A stretch of 64,000 nucleotides of DNA from Pseudooceanicola nitratireducens (lineage in GTDB: Bacteria > Pseudomonadota > Alphaproteobacteria > Rhodobacterales > Rhodobacteraceae). The position numbers and the translations under genes were made by a program. Shown one piece after another: positions 27,275 to 36,147 of this stretch. Each line of letters begins with the position of its first letter. Within the stretch, counting starts at the first letter, position 1. The stretch lies in assembly GCF_900109195.1 (NCBI RefSeq), contig NZ_FNZG01000002.1:256191-320190 (forward strand), given 5' to 3'. The notes under the pieces are model-generated. The model did not search any database. It had not been told where the DNA came from and worked only from the letters and a program-made list of their open reading frames with translations.

Positions 27275-27997
27275 ATGACCGGCCAGCACGAGGGCCCGAC
27301 CAAGGCCGATTACTCCGGCCCGCACGACCCCGAGCTGTCCTGGCGCGAGGGGGTGACGCCCGTGTCGACCCAGTTCGACGACCCCTATTTCAGTCTCGAA
27401 AACGGGCTGGAAGAGACGGGCTATGTCTTTCTGACCGGCAATGACCTGCCCGCGCGCTTCCGACCCGGGTTCCAGATCGCCGAGCTGGGGTTCGGCACCG
27501 GGCTGAACCTGCTGGCGGCGCTGCGGGCCTGGCGGGCAGCGGGGATCGAGGGCCGGCTGCGTTTCACCACCTTCGAGGCCTATCCGATGCTGCCCGAGGA
27601 CATGATCCGCGCCCAGGCGGCATTCCCCGAGGTCGCCGACCTGGTCACGGAACTTGGCCCCTATTGGGGCGGGGATGAGATCACCCTGCCGGATCTTGAG
27701 CTGCGGATTGTCACCGGCGACGCCCGCCAGACCCTGCCCGCATGGCAGGGCGCGGCGGATGCCTGGTTCCTGGACGGCTTCGCCCCCGCGAAGAACCCCG
27801 AACTGTGGGGTGCGGATCTGATGCAGGCCGTGCATGACCACACCGCGCCCGGCGGCACCGCGGCCACCTACACGGCGGCGGGCCATGTGCGCCGCGCCCT
27901 GGCCGATGCCGGGTTCGAGGTCACGCGCCTGCCCGGCTATGGCCGCAAACGCCACATGACCCGCGCAACCCGTGCAACAGAGACTGAACATGACTGA
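27275..27997 (+). CDS. mnmD: tRNA 5-(methylaminomethyl)-2-thiouridine-forming methyltransferase MnmD
   Basis: SAM-dependent methyltransferase of 240 residues equivalent to the N-terminal half of MnmC, which completes mnm5(s2)U34 in tRNA anticodons. Landmarks are FDDPYFS and TGYVFLTGNDL near the N-terminus, the SAM site ELGFGTGLNLL, and FLDGFAPAKNPELW, a strong family marker. It stands alone, with the FAD-dependent half encoded divergently. The start at 27275 follows AAAGGA. Its stop overlaps the next gene by eight bases. Confidence 0.93.
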   Translation: MTGQHEGPTKADYSGPHDPELSWREGVTPVSTQFDDPYFSLENGLEETGYVFLTGNDLPARFRPGFQIAELGFGTGLNLLAALRAWRAAGIEGRLRFTTFEAYPMLPEDMIRAQAAFPEVADLVTELGPYWGGDEITLPDLELRIVTGDARQTLPAWQGAADAWFLDGFAPAKNPELWGADLMQAVHDHTAPGGTAATYTAAGHVRRALADAGFEVTRLPGYGRKRHMTRATRATETEHD

Positions 27998-28856
27998 ACA
28001 GAACACCCGCCAGGGCATCATCCTGATGATCGTGACCACCCTGGTCTTTGCCGTGCAGGACGGGATCTCGCGCCATCTGGTGGCGGATTACCCGGTCCTG
28101 ATGGTGGTGATGATCCGCTATTGGTTCTTCGGGCTGTTCGTGATCGTGCTGGCGGCGCGCAAGGCGGGCGGGGTGCTGAATGCGGCGCGCACGGAACAGC
28201 CGCTGATCCAGATCTTCCGTGGGGTGCTTCTGGCCTTCGAGATCTGCGTGATGGTCACCGCCTTTGATCTGCTGGGGCTGGTGGAAAGCCACGCGGTCTT
28301 TGTCTGCTATCCCCTGCTGGTGGCCGCCCTGTCTGGGCCGATCCTGGGTGAAAAGGTCGGCTGGCGGCGGTGGTCGGCGATCGGCGTCGGCTTTGTCGGG
28401 GTCATCATCGTGCTGGAACCGGGCTTTGGCGTCTTCGCGATCGAGGCCCTGGTGCCGCTGGCCGCTGCGCTGATGTTCGCGCTTTACGGTCTGTTGACCC
28501 GCTATGTGGCGCGGCGCGACAGTTCCGCGACCTCGTTCTTCTGGACGGGGGTCAGCGGGGCCGTGGTGATGACCGGCGCGGGGATCTGGTTCTGGGTGCC
28601 GATGGCCCCGGACGCCTGGATCTGGATGGGCACCCTGTGCCTGACCGGCGCCCTGGGGCATTACCTGCTGATCCGCGCCTACGAGGTGGCCGAGGCCAGC
28701 GCCGTGCAGCCCTTTGCCTATTTCCAGCTGGTCTTTGCCGCCGCCATCGGCCTTCTCGCCTTTGGCGAGGTGGTGCGCCTGAACGTGGCCATCGGGGCGG
28801 CCATCGTGATCGCGGCGGGTCTATTCACCCTGTGGCGGGAACGCCGAAATCGTTGA
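27990..28856 (+). CDS. DMT family transporter (EamA)
   Basis: Inner-membrane protein of 288 residues with ten predicted transmembrane segments in two EamA repeats, of the drug/metabolite transporter superfamily. The substrate is unknown. The ATG at 27990 overlaps the end of mnmD by eight bases; a GTG at 27972 is an alternative. Its last 36 bases overlap the 3' end of the convergent transglycosylase gene. Confidence 0.88.
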   Translation: MTEQNTRQGIILMIVTTLVFAVQDGISRHLVADYPVLMVVMIRYWFFGLFVIVLAARKAGGVLNAARTEQPLIQIFRGVLLAFEICVMVTAFDLLGLVESHAVFVCYPLLVAALSGPILGEKVGWRRWSAIGVGFVGVIIVLEPGFGVFAIEALVPLAAALMFALYGLLTRYVARRDSSATSFFWTGVSGAVVMTGAGIWFWVPMAPDAWIWMGTLCLTGALGHYLLIRAYEVAEASAVQPFAYFQLVFAAAIGLLAFGEVVRLNVAIGAAIVIAAGLFTLWRERRNR

Positions 28857-30824
28857 TCCCCCCAGTTCAAGGCTGAAGGGCACCGGAAGGGGCGTCTGAC
28901 CCAGTCGGGCGCGGTAGACCGGCAGGCTTTCCGCGACCCGTTGCACGTAATTGCGTGTCTCGCGGAAGGGCAGGTGTTCGATCCAGTCGACGGGGTCGGT
29001 GGCCCGGTCGCGCGGATCGCCGAATTGTTCCGACCAGCGGATCGACCGGGACGGGCCGGCGTTATACCCGGCCGAGATCAGCAGGACATTGCCGCTGAAC
29101 TCATCCGCCAGCTGCGCCAGATAGGCCGAGCCAAGCGTCGCGTTATAGGCCCAGGTGCCAAGGCGGCCGGTGACATCATCGGTGTCCCCGACCTTTTCGG
29201 CCATGGCCTGCGCCGTGCGCGGCATCAGCTGCATCAGCCCGCGTGCGCCCACATGGCTGGTGACCGATGGATCGAATTCGCTTTCCCGGCGGGCGATGGC
29301 CAGCGCCATCTCCATCGAGACGGGCAGGGTCATCTGCGTCATCGGGTGCATGGCGTAGTAATGGCGTGGCAGGACGATGCCCCGCGCGGCTGCGGCCTTG
29401 CCCAGCATGACCTCAAGATGCGGATCGCCGGCCTCTTCGACCATGCGGCCCAGGGCATACAGCTCGGCCGAGGGGGCGGTTTCCGCCATATGGGTCAGGA
29501 AGCGTTCGGCGTCATAGGATTGCCCGGCGGCGCGCAGCAGCATCACCGCCTCGCGCAGGTCGCTTTGGGCCAGCGGTGTCTCGCGCCAGTCGGTTCCGGT
29601 GTCGGTGCCGTACAGGCTGGGGTCGAAGGCGATCCCGGCTTTCTCGGCGGCAAGAAGCCCGTAGAAGGACGTCTGGTGATCGGCCCCGGCGGCATAGGCG
29701 GCGCGCGCCTCTTCCGGGCGGTTCAGCGCGTCCAGCGCACGCCCCCGCCAGTACCCGGCCCGGCCCGAGGAAATCGGGGTCTGCACGGCCTCGTCCAGGT
29801 GGTTGAAATGGGTCAACGCCAGCGCCGGGTCGTCCAGGTAGCGCAGGGCGATATAGCCCGAAAGCCATTCCAGATCGGCATAATCGCCGCCCTCGGTCAG
29901 CTGGTGGTTGGCGGCCAAGTCATAGGCGCGCCGCGCATTGCCGGCGCGCATTTCCTCGCGCGCGAAGGACCGGCGGCGGTTCGACCATTTGTCGGGGTAC
30001 GCCAGCCCGCCGGGGATCGCGCTTTGCGTGATCAGCAGGTCCTTGGCGCTGTCGTCCAGCCCCTTGCGGATGCGCCAGTTGAAACGATCATAGGCCAGGC
30101 CGGGATCGTTCTGAAGCGCCAGCGGCACGGCCTTGATCTGGGCGTTCACATCGCTGTCGTTGTCGCGCAGGGCGATCCGCGCGCGGGCCAGCGCGGCCTG
30201 ATCGGAGGAAACAAGGTCCAGCATGCGGTCGGTGTCGCCGGTGCGGCCTTCCCAGATGGCGGCGGACAGGCGGGCGGCGTGGTGGTCGCGCAGCAGGGGG
30301 CCATAATGGGCGCGGAAGGCATCGTGTTCCTCGGCGTCCAGATCAAGGGTGCGCCAGGCCAGGACGATGGTCGCCTCGGCCTCTCCCTTTGCGCCGGCGG
30401 CCTCAAGCGCGCGGGCCAGGCGCAGGGCGCCGGACCCGGTGGCGGGGGTGTGACCGCGGAACAGGGCGCGGACCTGGTCATCGCTGGCCTCTGCAAAGGC
30501 GGGTTCGCTTTGGCGGCGCAGGTAGTCAAGGCCGGGCCAATGGGCTTTGCGGTCCAGGAAGGCCAGGACTTCGTCCGGGGTGCCCTTGCCGCTGCGCAGG
30601 CGGACCCATTCGACATAGTCGCCCGCAACCGGCCCGTCCCTGTCGGCAAGGCGTCTGGCCAGGGCAAAGTCGCCCGATCCAAGCGCCGAGATGGCCGAGG
30701 CAAGCGGACGGGGAGAGATATCCTCGATCAGCTGAGAGGCATTGGCACCGGGATTGCCCGGCAGGGCCGTCAGGCCAAGGGTCACCAGCCCGATCAAGAG
30801 GGCGCGGTGCAGTACTACTTGCAT
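28821..30824 (-). CDS. Soluble-type lytic murein transglycosylase
   Basis: Periplasmic enzyme of 667 residues with the Slt70 plan: signal sequence (about 1-29), a long alpha-superhelical U-domain rich in Ala and Leu, and a C-terminal SLT domain. The catalytic segment is AIARRESEFDPS with Glu514, followed by VGARGLMQLMP, YNATLGSAYLAQL and SAGYNAGPSR. It releases 1,6-anhydro-muropeptides from murein. The start at 30824 gives a credible signal peptide; an open extension to 30968 overlaps dapA and is rejected. The gene is divergent from dapA. Confidence 0.92.
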   Translation of the reverse strand: MQVVLHRALLIGLVTLGLTALPGNPGANASQLIEDISPRPLASAISALGSGDFALARRLADRDGPVAGDYVEWVRLRSGKGTPDEVLAFLDRKAHWPGLDYLRRQSEPAFAEASDDQVRALFRGHTPATGSGALRLARALEAAGAKGEAEATIVLAWRTLDLDAEEHDAFRAHYGPLLRDHHAARLSAAIWEGRTGDTDRMLDLVSSDQAALARARIALRDNDSDVNAQIKAVPLALQNDPGLAYDRFNWRIRKGLDDSAKDLLITQSAIPGGLAYPDKWSNRRRSFAREEMRAGNARRAYDLAANHQLTEGGDYADLEWLSGYIALRYLDDPALALTHFNHLDEAVQTPISSGRAGYWRGRALDALNRPEEARAAYAAGADHQTSFYGLLAAEKAGIAFDPSLYGTDTGTDWRETPLAQSDLREAVMLLRAAGQSYDAERFLTHMAETAPSAELYALGRMVEEAGDPHLEVMLGKAAAARGIVLPRHYYAMHPMTQMTLPVSMEMALAIARRESEFDPSVTSHVGARGLMQLMPRTAQAMAEKVGDTDDVTGRLGTWAYNATLGSAYLAQLADEFSGNVLLISAGYNAGPSRSIRWSEQFGDPRDRATDPVDWIEHLPFRETRNYVQRVAESLPVYRARLGQTPLPVPFSLELGGSTISAFPPQGE

Positions 30825-30959
30825 TTCTGGTTCCGAACCCGGATAGACACCCGACGAATGTAAGGCTTTGGCCGGGTTGCTCAAGGATTCGCGGGCGATA
30901 CGGCAAAGATCCGCAACCGGGACGGCATTCCGCCACCCGCCACACGAAAGGAGCGTGTC

Positions 30960-31835
30960 ATGTTTCACGGGTCAATTCCTGCCCTGGTCACGCCGTTCAA
31001 GGACGGCGAGTTGGATTTGGATACGCTGAAGAAGCTGGTCGACTGGCATGTGGATCAGGGCTCGAACGGGCTGGTGCCTGTCGGCACCACCGGGGAATCC
31101 CCGACGCTGTCGCTGCGCGAACATGAGATCGTGGTCGAAGAGGTGGTGAAATACGCCGCCGGCCGCATTCCCGTGATCGCCGGGGCCGGTGCCAACAACA
31201 CCAAGGAAGGCGTGCGCCTGATCAAGCACGCCGAAGAGGTCGGGGCCGATGCGGCGCTGGTCGTCACGCCCTATTACAACAAGCCGACGCAACGCGGGCT
31301 GATCGCGCATTTCACCGCGATGCATGACGCCTGTGACCTGCCGATCATCATCTACAACATCCCGCCGCGTTCGGTCATCGACATGGTGCCCGAAACCATG
31401 GGCGAACTGGCCAAGCTGCCGCGCATCGTCGGCGTCAAGGACGCCACCGCCAAGCTGGATCGCGTCGCGTCGCAGCGCCTGGCCTGCGGTGCGGATTTTG
31501 TGCAGCTGTCCGGTGAGGACGGCACCGCCGTCGGGTTCAACGCCATGGGCGGGGTCGGCTGTATTTCCGTCACCGCGAACGTCGCGCCCAAGCTCTGCGC
31601 CGAGATGCAGGCCGCCTGCGCCGCCGGCGACTACAAGACCGCGCTTGAGTACCAGGACCGCCTGACGCCCCTGCACGAAGCGATCTTTACGGAACCGGGT
31701 CTGTGCGGCGTGAAATTCGCCATGTCCGAACTGGGGCTGTGTTCCGATGAGGTCCGTCTGCCGCTGATGACCGTCACGGATGAGACCAAGGCCAAGCTGC
31801 GCGCGGCCATGCGCCACGCGGGTCTGGTGAACTGA
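30960..31835 (+). CDS. dapA: 4-hydroxy-tetrahydrodipicolinate synthase
   Basis: First committed enzyme of the diaminopimelate/lysine pathway, condensing pyruvate with aspartate semialdehyde; 291 residues, the usual length. Schiff-base Lys160 is in VGVKDAT, Tyr132 in IYNIPPRS, with Arg137 after it, and the VGTTGES motif at 41-47 holds the pyruvate-binding Thr residues. YYNKPTQ at 105-111 completes the active site. The start has GAAAGGAG upstream. It is monocistronic and followed by a terminator. Confidence 0.97.
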   Translation: MFHGSIPALVTPFKDGELDLDTLKKLVDWHVDQGSNGLVPVGTTGESPTLSLREHEIVVEEVVKYAAGRIPVIAGAGANNTKEGVRLIKHAEEVGADAALVVTPYYNKPTQRGLIAHFTAMHDACDLPIIIYNIPPRSVIDMVPETMGELAKLPRIVGVKDATAKLDRVASQRLACGADFVQLSGEDGTAVGFNAMGGVGCISVTANVAPKLCAEMQAACAAGDYKTALEYQDRLTPLHEAIFTEPGLCGVKFAMSELGLCSDEVRLPLMTVTDETKAKLRAAMRHAGLVN

Positions 31836-31860
31836 TCCTTCGGGACATCAAGTGATGTGA

Positions 31861-31888
31861 AAGGGCCTGCGGTGACGCGGGCCTTTTT
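31861..31888 (+). terminator. Rho-independent terminator after dapA
   Basis: AAGGGCCTGCG and CGCGGGCCTT pair, with two or three wobble pairs, around a GTGA loop, followed by a T tract. It begins 26 bases after the dapA stop. Confidence 0.8.
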
Positions 31889-31937
31889 GTTTGGTGGGCC
31901 TTTTGTTTTCGGCCTGCCGCCCAGGCGATGGCCCGGC

Positions 31938-32294
31938 CTACCGTCCCAGACGCAGCTTGTAGACCTGATCGCCCCAGCCATCGCGGTTGCAGCGCGCGCG
32001 GATCAGCACCTTGCGGGTGCCATCGGGGATCATCACCGACGACAGCGACCGGGTGAAGGGCACGTCGTTGCCATGCGGATGCGCCAGATCGCGCATGCCC
32101 AGAAGGTTGCCGGCCATGTCCCGCACCTCCCACCCGTCGGCGTAATGGTCCCAGCCGGTGTCGGGATGCGTCAGCGTCACGCTGATCTTCCAGCCCATGC
32201 CCGACCGCTCGGCGCGGGCGTCTAGGATCTGGGGCGCGTCGGCCATCAGGCGCAGGGGCAAAGCCAGCAGGAGGATCAGGAACAGGCGGGTCAT
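31938..32294 (-). CDS. Exported protein of unknown function
   Basis: Protein of 118 residues. The first 18 residues are a clear signal peptide (LFLILLLALPLRLMADA). The mature part is a beta-rich domain with WKISVTLTHPDTGWDHYADG and two cysteine-poor halves; I do not recognise a family with a known function. It is 47 bases downstream of the DUF599 gene on the same strand and convergent with dapA. A longer open frame extends upstream but lies inside the DUF599 gene in another frame. Confidence 0.75.
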   Translation of the reverse strand: MTRLFLILLLALPLRLMADAPQILDARAERSGMGWKISVTLTHPDTGWDHYADGWEVRDMAGNLLGMRDLAHPHGNDVPFTRSLSSVMIPDGTRKVLIRARCNRDGWGDQVYKLRLGR

Positions 32295-32341
32295 GTCACC
32301 GGATATACCGCAAGTCGGGCCAAGAAGAAGCGCACGTCGTT

Positions 32342-33052
32342 TCACATCGCCGTGGGGCTGTCGTCGACCATCAGCGCGGCGCGGGATTTCGACGCGAACT
32401 CCCGCCTCCATAGAACGAACAGCGTGATACCGGTGGCGATCATCAGTGCCACGGGCCCCAGCAGCCAGGCAGTGACGCCCAGGGCGAAATAGATCGACCG
32501 CAGCCCGCGGTTGAAGCTGCGCGCGGCGGTGATGTTGATCGTCGCGGCCTTGTCGGCGCGGGGCAGGGCGCGGGGGTCCTTGGGGTCGTTCGGCACGGCC
32601 CCCATCAGCACGGCGCAATAGCCGAACAGGCGGTTCGACCAGACGAATTTCAGGAAGGCGTTGATCAGGAAGAACAGGATGGCGATCATCTTGATTTCCC
32701 ACACGAAGGTGGGGTCGCTTTCCAGCGTGATCTGGTTCGCCAGCCCCATCAGCCGGTCCGCATTGGCGATCGAGGCCAGCACGCCCCCGATGGCGATCAT
32801 CGTGGCCGAGGCGAAGAACGAGGTGCTTTCGCGCAGCGTCGACAGGGTCTGGGCGTCGAAGATGCGGGGCTGGCGGGTCACCATTTCGCGCATCCATTCG
32901 CGGCGATAGGCCCCCATCAGCGTCGAGGTCGAGGGGCGGCGGCGGGGCGGGTTCTCGATATGCCAGCCGATCAGAAGCCAGGTGGCAAGGATCAGGCCAA
33001 GCGCGGCCAGGTCCAGGGTCGAAAACAGCGAAAGTCGGTCCATCCAGGTCAT
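32342..33052 (-). CDS. DUF599 family membrane protein
   Basis: Inner-membrane protein of 236 residues with about four to five transmembrane segments. The DUF599 features are YRREWMREMVTRQPRIFD, TLRESTSFFASATM and AARSFNRGLRSIYFAL. The function of this family is unknown. It is divergent from glcD with 89 bases between them and probably cotranscribed with the small exported protein downstream. Confidence 0.88.
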   Translation of the reverse strand: MTWMDRLSLFSTLDLAALGLILATWLLIGWHIENPPRRRPSTSTLMGAYRREWMREMVTRQPRIFDAQTLSTLRESTSFFASATMIAIGGVLASIANADRLMGLANQITLESDPTFVWEIKMIAILFFLINAFLKFVWSNRLFGYCAVLMGAVPNDPKDPRALPRADKAATINITAARSFNRGLRSIYFALGVTAWLLGPVALMIATGITLFVLWRREFASKSRAALMVDDSPTAM

Positions 33053-33141
33053 GGCTCCAGTTAGCCCAAGGCGGGTCGCCTTGCCAATCCGCCCTGTTCG
33101 GCGCTAGACATTTCCTGTTTCCGCCAGATGCGAGGCCGCCC

Positions 33142-34578
33142 ATGCAGATGCCCGTTCCAGATTCCCGGATCCTGTCGCAAAAACCGCAGCTGACGGCCGC
33201 GCTGCGCAAGGTTCTGCCCGCGGATGCGGTCATCACCGACCCCGCCGAAACCCGCGCCTATGAATGCGACGCGCTGACCGCCTATCGCTGTCCGCCGATG
33301 ATCGCCGTGCTGCCCTCGACCACGCAGCAGGTCTCGGACGTTCTGAAGATCTGTCACCAGTTCGGCGTGCCGGTGGTGCCGCGCGGCTCGGGGACCTCGC
33401 TGGCCGGGGGGGCGCTTCCGACCGAGGATTGCGTGATCCTGGGCGTGGCGCGCATGAACGACGTGCTTGAAACCGACTATGACGACCGCTTCATCCGGGT
33501 GCAGACCGGCATGACCAACCTGTCGGTCACCGGCCGGGTCGAGGGCGAAGGGTTCTTCTATGCCCCCGATCCGTCGTCGCAGCTGGCCTGCGCCATTGCC
33601 GGGAACATCGCGATGAACTCGGGCGGGGCGCATTGCCTGAAATACGGGGTGACCACCAACAACCTGCTGGGCGTGACCATGGTCATGATGGACGGTGAGG
33701 TGGTCGAGATCGGCGGGCCGTACCTTGACAGCGGCGGGCTGGATCTTCTGGGGCTGATCTGCGGGTCCGAAGGGCAGCTGGGTGTCGTGACCGAGGCCGT
33801 GCTGCGCATCCTGCCCAAGCCCGAGGGCGCGCGCCCGGTGCTGGTCGGCTTTGACACCAACGAGGTCGCCGGTGCCTGTGTCAGCGACATCATCGAGGCG
33901 GGCGTGCTGCCCGTGGCGATCGAATTCATGGACCGCCCCTGTATCGAGGCGACCGAGGCCTTTGCCGGTGCCGGCTATCCCGATTGTGAATCGCTTCTGA
34001 TCATCGAGGTCGAGGGATCGGATGCCGAGATCGACGAACAGCTGGCCGTGATCACCGCGATTGCCCGCCGCCACAACCCGGTCGAAGTGCGCGAAAGCCG
34101 GTCTTCGGATGAAAGCGCGCGGATCTGGCTGGGCCGGAAATCCGCCTTTGGCGCCATGGGGCAGATCAACGATTACATGTGCCTCGACGGCACGATCCCG
34201 GTCAGCGAACTGCCCCGGGTTCTGGGCCGGATGAACGAACTCTCTGACGAATTCGGCCTGAAGGTCGCCAATGTCTTCCATGCGGGTGACGGCAACCTGC
34301 ATCCGCTGATCCTGTTCGATGCGAACAAGGACGGCGATCTGGAAACCTGCGAAGTCATGGGCGCGGAAATCCTGAAGCTTTGTGTCGAAGTGGGTGGCTG
34401 TCTGACCGGCGAACACGGCGTCGGGGTAGAAAAGCGCGACCTGATGAGCCACCAGTATGACCCTGCGGATCTTGAGGCGCAGATGGCCGTGAAGGATGTC
34501 TTTGACCCGAAATGGCTGCTGAACCCGGCCAAGGTCTTTCCGCTGGCCAATTCCGAAACGCGGCGGGGGGCACAATGA
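33142..34578 (+). CDS. glcD: Glycolate oxidase subunit GlcD
   Basis: FAD-containing catalytic subunit of glycolate oxidase, 478 residues, which oxidises glycolate to glyoxylate in the membrane-associated GlcDEF complex. The FAD-binding type 4 domain has PRGSGTSLAGGALP at about 86; the C-terminal oxidase domain has HAGDGNLHPLI and GEHGVGVEKR. D-lactate dehydrogenases are similar, but the linked glcE and glcF decide the call. The stop overlaps glcE by four bases. Confidence 0.95.
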   Translation: MQMPVPDSRILSQKPQLTAALRKVLPADAVITDPAETRAYECDALTAYRCPPMIAVLPSTTQQVSDVLKICHQFGVPVVPRGSGTSLAGGALPTEDCVILGVARMNDVLETDYDDRFIRVQTGMTNLSVTGRVEGEGFFYAPDPSSQLACAIAGNIAMNSGGAHCLKYGVTTNNLLGVTMVMMDGEVVEIGGPYLDSGGLDLLGLICGSEGQLGVVTEAVLRILPKPEGARPVLVGFDTNEVAGACVSDIIEAGVLPVAIEFMDRPCIEATEAFAGAGYPDCESLLIIEVEGSDAEIDEQLAVITAIARRHNPVEVRESRSSDESARIWLGRKSAFGAMGQINDYMCLDGTIPVSELPRVLGRMNELSDEFGLKVANVFHAGDGNLHPLILFDANKDGDLETCEVMGAEILKLCVEVGGCLTGEHGVGVEKRDLMSHQYDPADLEAQMAVKDVFDPKWLLNPAKVFPLANSETRRGAQ

Positions 34579-35765
34579 TCCGACCAGAGAATGAGGCCCA
34601 GCTGGCCGAGGCGATCCGCGATGCGAGCGGTGCCCTGTCGATCCGGGGCGGGGCAACGCGCGGGCTGTCGCCTGCGGGCGCTGCGATCGAGACATCGGGC
34701 CTGCACGGGGTGCGGCTGTATGAACCCGGCGCGCTGACGCTGGTGGTCGGGGCCGGCACGCCGATGGATGACATCGACACGATTCTTGGCGAAAAGAACC
34801 AGCGTCTGGCGTTCGAACCGATGGATCACCGCGCGCTTCTGGGCACCAGCGGCGTGCCGACGATTGGCGGGGTCGCGGCGGCGAATGTCTCGGGGCCGCG
34901 GCGGCTTCAGGTCGGGGCGGCGCGCGATCACATGCTGGGCGTGCGCTTTGTGACCGGCACCGGAGAGATCGTGAAGAACGGCGGCCGGGTGATGAAGAAC
35001 GTCACCGGCTATGATCTGGTCAAGGTGCTTGCCGGGTCCTACGGCACGCTTGGCGTCCTGAGCGAGGTGTCGCTGAAGGTTCAGGCCATTCCCGAGGCGC
35101 AGGCGACCCTGGTGCTGCGCGGACAGGGCATGTCCGACGCGCTGGCCGACCTGATGCGCGCCATGTCGACGCCCTATGACGTGTCGGGCGCGGCCTATGT
35201 GTCTTCCGTGAACGGCAAAACAGGCTCTGAACGGCGGATCAGGGTCGAAGGCATGGCCGGATCGGTGGCCTATCGCGCCGGCAAGCTGGCGGATCTTCTG
35301 GGGGCCGATGCGGTCATCGAGGGCGAGGACAGCGCCGCCCTGTGGCAAGAGCTGCGGGATGTCGCACCCTTTGCCGGGCGCGATGGTGCGGTCTGGAAGG
35401 TCTCGACCCGGCCGTCGCGGGCGGCGGGGCTAAGCCAGGCGCTGGTCGAAGGCGGTCAGCCGCACGAGGTCATCGCGGATTGGAGCGGCGGTCTGCTGTG
35501 GCTGCTGGTCCCCGAGGCCGGCGATCTGGGCGCTGCGGCGATCCGCGCGGCGGTGGCGCAGGCGGGCGGACATGCGACCCTGATCCGGGGCGACCTGGCC
35601 CGGACCGGCGTGACGCGGTTCCAGTCCCAGGGGCCGATCCAGGACCGACTGGCGGCGGGCCTTCGGGCCAGGTTTGACCCGCGTGGCATTCTGAACGCCG
35701 GTCTTATGGACATGACAAAGACAGGGCCCGGCGCAGATGCGGCGCGGGTCAAAGACCCGGTCTAA
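34575..35765 (+). CDS. glcE: Glycolate oxidase subunit GlcE
   Basis: Second FAD-binding type 4 subunit of glycolate oxidase, 396 residues. It has SIRGGATRG near residue 23, GVPTIGGVAAANVSGPRR, and KNVTGYDLVKVLAGSYGTLG, which are hallmarks of GlcE; the C-terminal FAD-oxidase domain is reduced, as usual. Its ATG overlaps the glcD stop (ATGA). It is followed by a small membrane protein gene rather than directly by glcF. Confidence 0.94.
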   Translation: MIRPENEAQLAEAIRDASGALSIRGGATRGLSPAGAAIETSGLHGVRLYEPGALTLVVGAGTPMDDIDTILGEKNQRLAFEPMDHRALLGTSGVPTIGGVAAANVSGPRRLQVGAARDHMLGVRFVTGTGEIVKNGGRVMKNVTGYDLVKVLAGSYGTLGVLSEVSLKVQAIPEAQATLVLRGQGMSDALADLMRAMSTPYDVSGAAYVSSVNGKTGSERRIRVEGMAGSVAYRAGKLADLLGADAVIEGEDSAALWQELRDVAPFAGRDGAVWKVSTRPSRAAGLSQALVEGGQPHEVIADWSGGLLWLLVPEAGDLGAAAIRAAVAQAGGHATLIRGDLARTGVTRFQSQGPIQDRLAAGLRARFDPRGILNAGLMDMTKTGPGADAARVKDPV

Positions 35766-35790
35766 CGGGCGCAAGGAAGGACATGAACAC

Positions 35791-36147
35791 ATGCTGCTGA
35801 CCCTATTCGTGGTGCTGACGGCGATCGTCGGCGTGGGGCTTTATGTTTCACTTGTGCGGCGGATGCCGAACGGCAGTTTCTTTCCGCTGCTGGGACCGGG
35901 GGTCCTGTTGCTGGGGCTGGCCGGGATCGGCATCCTGCGGCTTCTGCCAGTGGATGCAACGGAAAGCCCGGTGCGGGTGATCCTGGCGCTGGTGATGCTT
36001 TGGGTTGGCTGGGTTGGCCTGATGGCGCTTCTGGCGCAGACGCTCAGCCGGTCGATGCCGGGGGCGCAGCCCTGGCCCGTGCTGACCGGAGGCGCGGCGA
36101 CACTTGCCCCGGCGCTTGGATTTATCGTTGCACGGATGGTGGCCTGA
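35791..36147 (+). CDS. Small membrane protein inside the glycolate oxidase operon
   Basis: Protein of 118 residues with about four hydrophobic segments (roughly 2-22, 30-48, 57-78 and 92-115) and no known motif. It sits between glcE (25 bases upstream) and glcF, whose ATG overlaps its stop by one base (TGATG). AAGGAAGG lies ten bases before its ATG. Its place inside the operon suggests it helps assemble or anchor GlcDEF or transport substrate, but that is inference. Confidence 0.8.
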   Translation: MLLTLFVVLTAIVGVGLYVSLVRRMPNGSFFPLLGPGVLLLGLAGIGILRLLPVDATESPVRVILALVMLWVGWVGLMALLAQTLSRSMPGAQPWPVLTGGAATLAPALGFIVARMVA

